Part shown: positions 53,802-63,496 of the stretch, piece by piece | Numbering within the stretch: the stretch's first letter is position 1 | How the letters are laid out: each line of letters opens with the position of its first letter | Assembly (NCBI RefSeq): GCF_023206395.1 | Contig: NZ_CP066150.1 | Span: 1,178,001 to 1,242,000, forward strand | Source: Vibrio sp. ED004 | GTDB taxonomy: Bacteria; Pseudomonadota; Gammaproteobacteria; Enterobacterales; Vibrionaceae | DNA: 64,000 nt | Direction: 5' to 3' | Position numbers and translations under genes: made by a program | The notes under the pieces: model-generated | What the model saw: the letters and a program-made list of their open reading frames with translations, nothing else | The model's database searches: none | Told to the model about the DNA's origin: nothing

Positions 53802-54715
53802 TCTTCAATAACTTCATAGCTTTCCGGTAGTGCAACTTCATTACTTTGTGCCTTACTCTCTAGCTCATGAACCGCATTTCGGCGACCCGTCACTACAATA
53901 AGGTCCCCCGATTTAAGCGCCGTGAACTTGTCTGCGTTCAGTTCTTTACCATCGCGCTCAATAAGCTCGATGCACGCTGCAAGTGATGATTGATTCAATT
54001 GAGCTAATGTCTTACCGACCAGTTGATCGCCGTTAGCCACTTTATAAGCACGCGTCACTAGAGCAGTAACCGCGTTAAATTCGCCATCCGCTAAATCACG
54101 TTTGCCGTTAGAATTTTTCTCTTCTAAAGCGATAGCTTCAGAACGGATGTCCCACTTCATGAGTGTTGGGAATACCCAAGTCACCATCAAGATCGGGCCG
54201 AGAGAACCAAAGATATATGTTACCGCGTAACCAACAGCAACATTAGTTTGCATTAGGTGTTTGGCTTCTTCAGTTACACCACCTAAACGTGCGATCGCAT
54301 CACCTGCAGTACCAATGATCGCAGATTGAGTCAAGCCACCAGCGGCTAGACCTGCAGCTGTACCTCTATCTAAGTCAAATAACCATGCAGCGGCAAGTAC
54401 ACACAACAAGCCAGAAACCGTCATGACAACCGCAGAGAGCAGAATGTTGATGGTTCTGAAGTTAAGGGCTTTAAAGAATTGTGCACCGCCCTGATAACCT
54501 ACGGCATAAATAAACAGCGCAAAGAAAATACTTTTAACGCCAGGATCTATCTGAACACCAAATTGCCCAATTATTACGCCCATTAATAAGGTTCCGGCTA
54601 CACCGCCTAAAACAAATCGGCCGGTCGTAATTTTACCGACCATATAACCTAATGAGAGTGTAATAAATAGTGCGACAAATGGTGCCATGTCAAACAGATT
54701 AGAAATAATGTCCAT

Positions 54716-55186
54716 GACAAATTTACTCTTGTTACTAAATATAAGGAGCAAATAATCTAACGAATAAATTAATACTGATATTTGTTGGATTATTCAATTT
54801 AATAAAGCAGCTCGTTGCTTCGAACCGAATATTAAGAACAAAAGGTTTTAATTTGTAATCTCATTTGATGGATCAGATCATCACTTTGACTATTTGGAGA
54901 GCGATTAATGCATAATTTAACTGTAAAGTCGTTGTTTTAACTGCATTTATCTGACACTAGAAGAAGCAGGTTATTTTCGAAATAAATTGCGATTAAATGT
55001 TTTTGAAACCAGAACGGTAATCTACCTGCCCTTGTTCTACTGGCTTACGGCACTAAAGAAAGATGCAGTGAACATAGTCACCGAATAAATTCGGACTTTT
55101 GATGGATCCGATCCTCTATACGCGATTATCACAATAAATCGAATTCCGTTATCTTTGTATTCATCAAACAAATAGAGAAAAGAACC
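54716..55186. promoter_or_regulatory. 471-bp divergent intergenic region with repeated 19-mer
   Basis: Holds the promoters of aspT (minus) and the aaeX-like operon (plus). Two near-identical 19-mers, TTTGATGGATCAGATCATC (54864) and TTTGATGGATCCGATCCTC (55098), differ at two bases and lie 234 bp apart in the same orientation. CCGAATAAATTCGG at 55081-55094 is a palindrome next to the second copy. No LysR regulator of the aaeR type is adjacent. Confidence 0.5.
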
Positions 55187-55399
55187 ATGAACACAATGCC
55201 ACATGAACTTGTGTGGGGTGAAGTCTACTTCCCGCCGCTGTTATTGGTTATCGCACTGGCTTACATATTGACAATGCTAACAGGGTCAATCGCTACAAGG
55301 TTTGGCCTTCATAAGTACGTCGCCTTTCCTGCAATAGCAGAACTGAGCTTGATCGTAATTTTTACTGGCGCTATTGGCCATTTTATTACCATTTTTTGA
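55187..55399 (+). CDS. aaeX: DUF1656 small membrane protein (AaeX-like)
   Basis: 70 residues with two membrane helices (about 15-33 and 48-68). Start MNTMPHELVWGEVYFPP is typical for DUF1656. AaeX lies in front of the AaeAB aromatic acid efflux pump in E. coli, as here. First gene of the operon; the stop lies 10 bp before the GTG of the next gene. Confidence 0.82.
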   Translation: MNTMPHELVWGEVYFPPLLLVIALAYILTMLTGSIATRFGLHKYVAFPAIAELSLIVIFTGAIGHFITIF

Positions 55400-55409
55400 G
55401 GCACTTACT

Positions 55410-56276
55410 GTGATCAAACGTTATCTCATCACACTTTTATTATTGGCTGCTGCGGGAACTGTCGTTTATAGCTATTACCAGTCGTATTCAAGTAACCCGT
55501 GGACCAGAGACGGGCAAGTTAGCGCTTATATCGTCTCGATTACACCTCGTGTAACGGGCCAAGTGATTGAAGTGCATGTCGAAGACAACTCGAAGGTAAA
55601 AAAAGGCGATCTTCTTTTTGAAATCGATCCGAGTATTTACAAAGCGACCTACAGAAAAGCACTTGCTACTCAAAAACAAGCGTTTGCCCTACTCGCCAAA
55701 GCCAAAAACGAAGAGCAACGCGCGTTGAACTTAGAGAAAAGAACGCCCGGTGCCGTGCCCGTGTTGACTCTAAACAACTTGAACAACGCGGTAGAAACCA
55801 GCGCCGCAAATGTCGAACTGGCAAAAGCGAACGTAGAAGAAGCACATCTCAACCTTGAGTACACCAAGGTATATGCGCCTACTAACGGCTATATCACCAA
55901 TCTGAACCTGCGTGTGGGCTCTCAAGTTGTCGCGAATTCACCTGTGGTTGCGCTAATTGATGAAGATAGCTTCTGGATTGAAGGTTATTTCAAAGAGACT
56001 GATTTAGTCGGTGTCGATGCTCAGGACACTGCTTATGTGACCTTAATGATGCACAACAATGTTCAGCTAGAAGGCCATATCAAAAGTATTGGTTTTGGTA
56101 TCGCGACGCAAGACGGCAGCACAGGTAATGATTTATTGCCAAACGTGAATCCAAACTTCCAATGGATACGCCTCGCTCAACGTATCCCTATCAAAGTGAA
56201 GTTAGACAAAATACCAGAAGACGTACAACTGCGTGTTGGTATGACTGCCTCGATCAAAATAATCAAAAATAGCTAG
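55410..56276 (+). CDS. aaeA: HlyD-family membrane fusion protein (AaeA-like)
   Basis: About 288 residues from GTG 55410 (VIKRYLITLLLLAAAG) with GAGG 8 nt upstream. A single membrane anchor (about 5-25) precedes the biotinyl-lipoyl-like hairpin (GQVSAYIVSITPRVTGQVIE and KGDLLFEIDP), an alpha-hairpin and a beta barrel. It forms the periplasmic part of a pump with the FUSC protein downstream. Substrates in E. coli are hydroxylated aromatic acids; here this is inference. Confidence 0.86.
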   Translation: MIKRYLITLLLLAAAGTVVYSYYQSYSSNPWTRDGQVSAYIVSITPRVTGQVIEVHVEDNSKVKKGDLLFEIDPSIYKATYRKALATQKQAFALLAKAKNEEQRALNLEKRTPGAVPVLTLNNLNNAVETSAANVELAKANVEEAHLNLEYTKVYAPTNGYITNLNLRVGSQVVANSPVVALIDEDSFWIEGYFKETDLVGVDAQDTAYVTLMMHNNVQLEGHIKSIGFGIATQDGSTGNDLLPNVNPNFQWIRLAQRIPIKVKLDKIPEDVQLRVGMTASIKIIKNS

Positions 56277-56285
56277 GTGATTCTT

Positions 56286-57641
56286 ATGTTCACTGCATCG
56301 ACTAAAGAAGCGATTAAAGCCGCACTCTCTATCGTTATCGCAATCTGCCTAGCGTTGTGGTTTGATTGGGAAAAACCGTATTGGGCTGCGATAGCCGTGG
56401 CAGTGATGGCATTGAACGAGAGTTTCGCCCATTCAATAAACAAAGGCCATAACCGGTTAATGGGAACCTTGTTAGGGACTGGTTATGCCTTTTTCCTTAT
56501 CGCCATGTTTTCTCAAGATCGCTTCTTGTTTCTAACATTTTTCACCCTGTTCCTTGGGGTATGTATCTTCATGTCGAGCGACGAGAAATACGGCTATATC
56601 CTTTCAATAGGATTTGCCGTGTGTTCGATTGTTGCTTGCATGGGCGGGTTTGATAGCCAAACCACCTTTCACTTTGCTGTACTTAGACTTCAAGAAACAC
56701 TATTAGGTGTTGTTGTGTTCTCTATTGTGTATCGCATCGTGTGGCCTGTGAATACTGAACTCAACTTTGTACAACGTTTCGAAACCAGTAAACAAACGTT
56801 GTTAGATGCGATGGAAAAAACAGACAACATCGACATTGCCGCACTTGAAAGCAACACCGCGAATATTGATAAGCTGTATCAACTTTTAGATCTACCACTG
56901 ACCGGAAGCTACCACCTTAAAGAGAACATCCAAACATGGCGCTTGCGTATCGATGAAATGGCACATATCCAAGATACATTACTCAAACAAAGTAACAGCG
57001 AATCAGACTTGGGTATCCAATGGGCAGTTCTTACGCACAACTTGGAGACGTTCGACGTATTAACGCCAGAGCAATCTCTGGTTGAAGGTGAACTCAATGT
57101 CATGGGCGATCACAAAGAAGTGTCTTGGCATCATGCTCATCGCACGTTTGTTGAACATTTGAATGAAGATGGGAGAAAAGTGCTGCAAGGCGTGTCGATG
57201 TTTATCACATCGCTGTTGATTTGGATTTATCTTCCAGTACCAGGTGGTTTTATATTTCCTATGTTAGCCGGTGTATTCTCTTCTATGGTGCCGACCATGC
57301 CACCAAGCGTTATTAAGGATGCTTTTTATGGTGTGTTGGGGACAGGGTCGGTGATTCTGTTGCAATACATCTTTGTGATGCCATTAATGACTGAACTATG
57401 GGAGCTGGGGCTATTCTACTTCCTTAACATTATGGTGATATGGAAAGTGTTCGCGACACCTAAGCTCATGGTACATCGAATTTTGGGTATCAATTTGTTG
57501 GTTGTTCTTACATCTGGTGCACTTAACCTCACTCCTGTTTATAGAATAGAAACGCCACTGTTGATGTTGGTGAACATCTTGATCATTTTAATGATCGCGA
57601 AGCTGTTTACTGATCTATTCAGAGTAAAAGTAACCGCTTAG
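56286..57641 (+). CDS. aaeB: FUSC-family inner-membrane efflux protein (AaeB-like)
   Basis: About 451 residues. ATG 56286 has AGGTGA upstream; a GTG at 56277 just after the previous stop is an alternative. FUSC plan: an N-terminal helix bundle (about 15-160), a cytoplasmic stretch (about 160-300) and a second bundle (about 308-450). It is shorter than E. coli AaeB (655). The order DUF1656-HlyD-FUSC with near-contiguous genes supports a common pump. A terminator follows. Confidence 0.83.
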   Translation: MFTASTKEAIKAALSIVIAICLALWFDWEKPYWAAIAVAVMALNESFAHSINKGHNRLMGTLLGTGYAFFLIAMFSQDRFLFLTFFTLFLGVCIFMSSDEKYGYILSIGFAVCSIVACMGGFDSQTTFHFAVLRLQETLLGVVVFSIVYRIVWPVNTELNFVQRFETSKQTLLDAMEKTDNIDIAALESNTANIDKLYQLLDLPLTGSYHLKENIQTWRLRIDEMAHIQDTLLKQSNSESDLGIQWAVLTHNLETFDVLTPEQSLVEGELNVMGDHKEVSWHHAHRTFVEHLNEDGRKVLQGVSMFITSLLIWIYLPVPGGFIFPMLAGVFSSMVPTMPPSVIKDAFYGVLGTGSVILLQYIFVMPLMTELWELGLFYFLNIMVIWKVFATPKLMVHRILGINLLVVLTSGALNLTPVYRIETPLLMLVNILIILMIAKLFTDLFRVKVTA

Positions 57642-57968
57642 AACTAGATACACTAAATCCTCTCATAACAAAACGGCCTGCCAAGTATTTTTACTTCGCA
57701 GGCCGTTTTTATATCTATTGAAAATCATTATAAATCAGTTAATTAACGCTAATTATTACTAAGTGAGGATAGCGTCCATCAAACGCGATTAACGCGATCT
57801 GCCACCTCCTCTTAAAATCCTCTCATTGATTGACGCAATGCATTTTTAGTCGCGACATTCACACTGGCAATCCTAACGGATAAATACATAACAACTGAAC
57901 ACGACGTTCAGTATTACATCGACTGTTTGAGTCTCGAAGGTTTGAGGCCACTCAGCGTGGAAACCGTC
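57642..57968. promoter_or_regulatory. 327-bp intergenic region with an operator-like inverted repeat
   Basis: Holds the aaeB terminator (57669-57710) and, at 57894-57912, a perfect inverted repeat ACTGAAC-N5-GTTCAGT, 57 bp before the next start codon. The rest is A+T rich with no ORF. Confidence 0.5.
57669..57710 (+). terminator. Terminator of the aaeXAB-like operon
   Basis: AAAACGGCCTGC and GCAGGCCGTTTT pair perfectly over a 16-nt loop, followed by TTTTAT. Confidence 0.87.
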
Positions 57969-59627
57969 ATGAGTTTTTTTGAAATACGCACCAGCGCCTG
58001 TAAGACCCATACTCTTTCTGTGTTAGCGAGCGCCCTATTACTTACCACCCCCACCTTTGCGTCTGCAGCAGAAACCAACACTTACAGCGAAGTCATGGAA
58101 AAAGGTCGAGCACTGTTTGACAAATATGGCATCAGTCATGATTTACCAAAGCTAGCAATCAGTTCACTCGTACAGGGCGAACACCTAGTTGAACACGCAC
58201 ATCGTACTCTGCAAATTGGCGATGAAGTTCGTGACTCAAGCGTCTATCTCGTTAAGAACACCGACACTAAAGGCAACATCGATCTTCGTATCAAATATAA
58301 CCTAAAAGAACTGGATGATAACGAAAACCTGCTCGATGAGATAGAAGCCTTCACACGTACCGAATATCGCTTACGTGATTATGCAGAAAGCTTTGATTCG
58401 TCTTCGGTTCGGGTAAAAGAAATCGACGATAACAAAGTAATCATCAGCTTCGATTATTCGAAGTATGGACTCCCTCAAGACATCGCATATTTCCGTTTTT
58501 TGAATGTCGACATTGAGTTAATCGACGGTCAACCAAAACGCATGCTGATCAGTAATGAAAAGCCGTTTAAACACCATACCTACAAGGTAGAAAGCTATAA
58601 GCAAGAGATTGAATTTCACACTTTACCGACGGACAAGTTAGTCATCGCGAGAAAAACAACTGAAGTGGTTGGTACAACCAAGAACAAGCCAATGAAGATG
58701 ACGAGCATCGTCGAGCCAGTCGCGTTTTATGAAGAGGATAACGGCGTACAAGTGGTCAACGAAGCGAGACTTCAAGAAGTATCAGACCCAAGAATGTTAG
58801 AAGCGAGCGTCAAGCTAGACCGTGTCTTCCCGTTAATGGGCGATATGGTACGACGCCAAGGTATCGATTTACCCCTTCCATTTGGCGTATCAGTGGCTTA
58901 TCGAAATCAAGACATGGATATTCCGATGACAGATTACGTGATTGGTGGTGTGCGCTTGAATGATTTATTTGACCCGGAAGATAGTGTTGCGACGGTCAAA
59001 GCGGAAAGTGTTTCGATACGCGGTGACGTAAATATCCTGCCATTCTGGAATGTATTCGGATACGTAGGAAAGGTAAACGTTGATGCGAACGTGGACGCCT
59101 CTTATACCGGCGCAGCAGGTGAATACTTAAAAGACAAGCTCAATGATCAATTTGATGGCGCAGGTGATCTGCTTTGTAGAGAAGTTTCTGCTCTGTGTAA
59201 CCGTGGACGTTTAAATGTCCCATTGCACCTCGAATATGACTTGCGCGGTGTAGGTACAACTCTATCTGTTGGTTACAAAGAGTTCTTCGCTTCTGTTACT
59301 GGCACTTACTCACAAACGCGCCTTAAAGGGCTAGACGATTGGGGCGATGGTATTGTCACGGTTCAACCCATGTTGGGTTACCAGTTAGTCGATTATCGAG
59401 CTCAATTTTTCGTTGGCGCTGAATACCAAGGTTTAAATTCACGTATGCAAGGCACCGTAAAAACCGATGACATCGAATTTGACTATGACGTTGGTGTCGA
59501 CATCGATCAGTGGGCATTCCTAACAGGAGTTAACAAGCAGATCGGCAAAAACTACAACATGACCATGTTGTACAACAAAGGCGAAACTCGTTCGGCTGTA
59601 ACGCTGAACCTGGGTTACCGATTCTAG
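57969..59627 (+). CDS. Outer-membrane protein of unknown function
   Basis: About 552 residues from ATG 57969 (MSFFEIRTSACKTHTLSVLASALL...), which gives a signal peptide ending near FASAAET; the frame is also open to 57927. The C-terminal half (about 300-552) alternates polar and hydrophobic strands and ends SAVTLNLGYRF, an outer-membrane barrel signal with terminal Phe. The N-terminal half is a soluble, charged domain. A pair of Cys in CREVSALC may form a disulfide. I do not recognise the family. A palindrome at 57894-57912 precedes it. Confidence 0.65.
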   Translation: MSFFEIRTSACKTHTLSVLASALLLTTPTFASAAETNTYSEVMEKGRALFDKYGISHDLPKLAISSLVQGEHLVEHAHRTLQIGDEVRDSSVYLVKNTDTKGNIDLRIKYNLKELDDNENLLDEIEAFTRTEYRLRDYAESFDSSSVRVKEIDDNKVIISFDYSKYGLPQDIAYFRFLNVDIELIDGQPKRMLISNEKPFKHHTYKVESYKQEIEFHTLPTDKLVIARKTTEVVGTTKNKPMKMTSIVEPVAFYEEDNGVQVVNEARLQEVSDPRMLEASVKLDRVFPLMGDMVRRQGIDLPLPFGVSVAYRNQDMDIPMTDYVIGGVRLNDLFDPEDSVATVKAESVSIRGDVNILPFWNVFGYVGKVNVDANVDASYTGAAGEYLKDKLNDQFDGAGDLLCREVSALCNRGRLNVPLHLEYDLRGVGTTLSVGYKEFFASVTGTYSQTRLKGLDDWGDGIVTVQPMLGYQLVDYRAQFFVGAEYQGLNSRMQGTVKTDDIEFDYDVGVDIDQWAFLTGVNKQIGKNYNMTMLYNKGETRSAVTLNLGYRF

Positions 59628-59755
59628 TCACCGAACTTTGAATATCAGCCTAGCCCTTAAACCAGGTTGTTCTTGATAAGAAATTTTGTAGCTCTGTTAT
59701 CTAAGTAGATGACGATGAAACAGACTGCGCCGAATACTATTGTGGAAACTTTTTT

Positions 59756-61854
59756 ATGACTATTACATACCGTTCAATGATCGCTCTTACTATTACTGCT
59801 GCCTTAGCAGGTTGCGATACTGATACTACCCCTACTGTTCCATTACCAAACGAGCCAGAACCGTTAATCCCGGCACCTGCTAAACCGTTTGATGCTCAAA
59901 TCGGTGACGTAACGATTAAAGCGACCATAGAAGAACTGGTTATAACTTCGAATACCGAAGACGACAAACTGGCTTCCGTTGAATCTTTCAAAGGGATTCA
60001 ATATGCGAGGCTCAGCGCTTCGAACACAGTGAAGTTGTAAGCCTTGTTGAGGGTACTTTGGATGCGACTCAGTTTGGTTATGCTTGTCCTCAACTAAAAA
60101 CGACATCACAAACACAAGAAGAGAACTGCCTCAACCTCAATATCTGGCGTCCAGCAGGCGTAGATTCTGATGCAGATCTACCGGTTTATGTCTTCATCCA
60201 CGGTGGTGACTTTGAATACGGCTCAGGTTCTGAAGCACTTGTGCGCGGTGATACCGTGGTTGCTCAAGGAAGCGACGATGGTAAGCCTTTCATCTATGTA
60301 AGCTTGAACTACCGTCTTGGTCAGTTAGGTACTCAATGGATTAAAGGCGAGAACGAAGATGGCAACTATGGCTTAGGCGACCAAAAGCGCGCCTTGGAAT
60401 GGGTACACAACAATATTGCTGATTTCGGTGGTGATGATCAAAACGTGACAGTTATGGGTCAAGGTTCAGGTGCTATGTCTATTGGTTTCTTACAGCAAGA
60501 TGAAGATATCGCAGGTCAATATTTCCAACGTGCCATCATGCAGAGTAACCCGTACGGCTTTGAATACCCTAGTTATGAAGTAGCAAAAGATCGCAGTAAG
60601 GAGTTTACAGCAGACACTTCGCTCAATGAGATCATGGCGTCGCAAGAAACAGCTTTGAATGGCATTGAACAGCTAAAGAATTGGTTGTTAGGTTCTTTGC
60701 AAATCCCAATTCTGAGCCCGACATCAGATGAGACTCCAATGTCAAACCTGATGCCTTTTGCTCCATACATATTGTGTGAAAAAACTTTTTTCAATAGCTG
60801 TAGCGAATCAGCACAATCACCAATTCAAGCAGGCTTCTCAGTACCCACTGTCCTAGGTGAAAATGCACATGAAGCGAACAGCTTTGGCATGCTCTTTACC
60901 GCTACGTTCTTAATTCCGACAGTTATCGAGTTAGTAACAAATGATGAACCTGAACTGCTTACTAATGAAGATCCAGCAAAGCTAGCTCTAGCGATGGTTA
61001 AATGGTTGGAAGATGAAAACAGCATCGTTCTTCTGCAACAAAAACTATCAGTTCAAGCAAGTGATGAAGTTTCATCAGAGCTTGTATTGCCAAGCAGTGC
61101 TTACAGTGCAGTAGCGGGTTTATTTTATGGTGCCAAACTAGAAGGTGATCTAGTTGAAATGACTCAGTGCATTGATACCAGTGACATTACGGGTACCGTT
61201 AGTTGCTTGGTCGACATTGTTGATATCACGAGCCACCAACAAACCCAAGATATTCTATCTCTAACTGATTTCTACCCTAACTCAGAATCTAGCTTAGGTG
61301 GTGCTCTTGACAACATGAAGCAATTTAAAACTTTGCTAAATGACACCTTGTTCAATGGACCAGCTCGTCACATGGCAGCAAACAGCGGAGTAGAAGCAAC
61401 GCTATACCACTTTGAGCACAAACCAAGCTTTAACATGTGGAACTATAAAACAGGTCTAAATGAAGAAACGGGCGAATACGACCAACTGTCAATCATTGAT
61501 CTATTCAAGACGATTGGTTGCATCGGCGGTGCATGTAACGGTTCAGAGTTGCCGTTTGTGTTTAACAAAGCCGTGCGTTTTGATGGAAGTGAAGTAAGAC
61601 CATCAAGCAAGGATAAAGCCCTAATGAACGAAATGTCGCGTCTTTGGTTTAGCGATGAACTGTTCGAAGGCCAACAATACAGCGATGCTGCCGACAATGT
61701 GCTTGTAATTGATGGTGCAGAATTCAGCGAAAACAGTACTACTTTAGACTGGGACTATGTCACAAACCCAGGTGTTGATCCTAAGCTTCGTGAAGGTCGC
61801 TTAACCGGTCTAGCAGAGGAAGGCCTTATGCCTTGGCAGTGGTACCTAAACTAA
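59756..61854 (+). pseudogene. Carboxylesterase-type-B-like lipoprotein with frameshift
   Basis: The N-terminal ORF (59756-60040) has a lipoprotein signal with AALAGC and ends in frame after SFKGIQYARL; the main part (60007 onward, listed start 60058) continues as EAQRFEHSEVVSLVEGTLD. Inserting one base near 60006 gives YAEAQRFEH, matching the family's KGIPYAEA. So a 1-bp deletion separates the signal peptide from the hydrolase. The hydrolase domain keeps VYVFIHGGDFEYGSGS, but the nucleophile elbow reads GQGSGA instead of GESAGA, and the usual catalytic His in HGSELP is Asn (CNGSELP). Confidence 0.78.
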
Positions 61855-61879
61855 ACATTCTCAACACCCTTCCTACTTT

Positions 61880-61904
61880 ACGGCCAGCTCGCTGGCCGTT
61901 TTTA
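61880..61904 (+). terminator. Terminator after the esterase-like gene
   Basis: ACGGCCAGC and GCTGGCCGT pair perfectly with a 2-nt loop, followed by TTTTTAT. Confidence 0.85.
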
Positions 61905-61936
61905 TATCCAAATTTTACATTCAAACGCAGGTAGTT

Positions 61937-63394
61937 ATGACACTTAGCAAACTAAAAACCGTATGCACAATGATGTTGATTACTGTGGTCACAGGCTGCG
62001 CCCAACCTTACCCCGATGTTGAGCCTGACTTCGAAGCAAACTGGCAAAGCACTGAACATCACGCTGAGGTGTACCTGATCCCGACGGCACCAGAAGCCTT
62101 CGCACGTCGTATCGAGCTTGTTCGCCAAGCACAACACTCAATTGATATGACCTACTTCTCTTGGGAGCGTGACACGCTTGGGTTGATGCTTCTAAACGAG
62201 CTAAAGCAAGCGGCGGATCGTGAGGTTCATGTCCGACTGACCTTAGATGACTTAATGGTTTTTAATGATAAATGGTTAGCGGAATTGGACTCACACCCCA
62301 ATATTGAGATTCGACTGTTCAATCCATTTGAATCACGTAAAGCTGGCTGGGTTGGTCGTGCATTAAACTTCTCCACTCATCAAAAACAACTGGATAATCG
62401 GCTTCACGAGAAGTACTTCAATGTTGATCATCACTCGATGATTTTAGGTGGAAGAAACATCGGCAATGATTACTTTGGCTATAGCGAGAATGCCAATTTC
62501 TTTGATATGGACGTTTTGTTTCGAGGTGACTTAATCGAGTCTTTCGACAACAATTACCAAGCACTTTGGGACAGCCAATATGTGGTGCCAATTCAAGAGC
62601 GAATCAAAGTCAAAGAACAAGGCCAATATAAAGCGTTTACCAAGGCAATAAATAAAGGTGAGAAGAATAAAAAGCCGATCACTTTCGATGTTGAGCAACA
62701 GATAGATCGCCTAAGCGAACCAAGGTTTATTAAAGCATCGGTAACCCCTTTATTTGATTCATTAGAGAAGCTCAATGACAACAAGCCCTACTTTCGTCAA
62801 CGAACTGAGCACTTAATGAAGCAAAAAGTACCGACACCTTCTAAGGCTGTTATTTCTACGCCTTACATGGTGCCAAGCGATAACCAGTTTGTATTCATCG
62901 ATGCACTCAGAAAGAACCAAGCCGAAGTGACCTTACTGACGAATTCATCGGCTTCTAATGATTCGGGCTTTGTACCTGCATATTACGAAAAACACCGTGA
63001 GACTTTACTCGACAAAGGCTTAAGTATCTATGAGTACAAAAGCCAAGCTATCAATGATGACCACTACTTTCATGTTGATACCTACTACCACAACAAGACC
63101 GTAATTTTAGATGAGCGTGTAACCTATATTGGTTCGTCTAACTTTGATCCAAGATCAGACTTTCTCAACGTTGAGTTTGGTGTGTTGATTGACAGTGAAG
63201 AGTTTGCGAAGCAAGTGACACACTACTTAGCTCGTCAGAAAGAGGATTTGTTCTGGGCTGTGACGCGAGAAAAATCAGGTGAGACTATCTGGGCTTCAGG
63301 GGAACAAACACACACTAAGAATCCAAACTACAGTTCATGGAACAAGGTACCAGATTGGTTATTTCGAAAAATGAATGACGAGTTCGAGCTTTAA
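61937..63394 (+). CDS. Phospholipase D-like lipoprotein
   Basis: 485 residues. The signal MTLSKLKTVCTMMLITVVTGC ends in a lipobox (VTGC). Two HKD motifs are intact: HEKYFNVDHHSMILGGRNIG (HxKx4D) and HNKTVILDERVTYIGSSNFD. This is the architecture of the YmdC/ClsC group, which includes cardiolipin synthases and phospholipases D. The membrane anchor and lack of N-terminal transmembrane helices suggest action on envelope lipids. Monocistronic or read with the broken gene upstream; a terminator separates them. Confidence 0.88.
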   Translation: MTLSKLKTVCTMMLITVVTGCAQPYPDVEPDFEANWQSTEHHAEVYLIPTAPEAFARRIELVRQAQHSIDMTYFSWERDTLGLMLLNELKQAADREVHVRLTLDDLMVFNDKWLAELDSHPNIEIRLFNPFESRKAGWVGRALNFSTHQKQLDNRLHEKYFNVDHHSMILGGRNIGNDYFGYSENANFFDMDVLFRGDLIESFDNNYQALWDSQYVVPIQERIKVKEQGQYKAFTKAINKGEKNKKPITFDVEQQIDRLSEPRFIKASVTPLFDSLEKLNDNKPYFRQRTEHLMKQKVPTPSKAVISTPYMVPSDNQFVFIDALRKNQAEVTLLTNSSASNDSGFVPAYYEKHRETLLDKGLSIYEYKSQAINDDHYFHVDTYYHNKTVILDERVTYIGSSNFDPRSDFLNVEFGVLIDSEEFAKQVTHYLARQKEDLFWAVTREKSGETIWASGEQTHTKNPNYSSWNKVPDWLFRKMNDEFEL

Positions 63395-63442
63395 GTGTCG
63401 AGCTTCGAATTTTAGTTTTCAATCTTTCACCTGTCCAAATGC

Positions 63443-63470
63443 AAAAAAGCCGCGTAATTCGCGGCTTTCT
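63443..63470. terminator. Bidirectional terminator between PLD and racemase genes
   Basis: AAAGCCGCG and CGCGGCTTT form a perfect stem, with A-rich and T-containing sides. Confidence 0.78.
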
Positions 63471-63496
63471 CATGTGTCAAATACACGTATCTGAGC

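Larger units (their letters stand above)
51415..54715 (-). pseudogene. aspT: Aspartate:alanine exchanger split by IS66-family insertion
   Basis: AspT of the AAEx family exchanges aspartate for alanine and, with AspD, conserves energy. The N-terminal part starts at ATG 54715 (MDIISNLFDMAPFVALF...) and includes TM helices and a TrkA_C-like domain; the C-terminal part (51415 to about 52208) holds the second TrkA_C segment and TM helices. The break is a 1577-bp element in the 8-bp target GACGATTC. Removing the element and one target copy restores a single frame reading EVIEENRQLIADNRKLIGRS, about 571 residues. Confidence 0.9.

Noticed and set aside
55187..57641. Novel three-gene export system
   Set aside because: DUF1656-HlyD-FUSC is the known AaeXAB arrangement.
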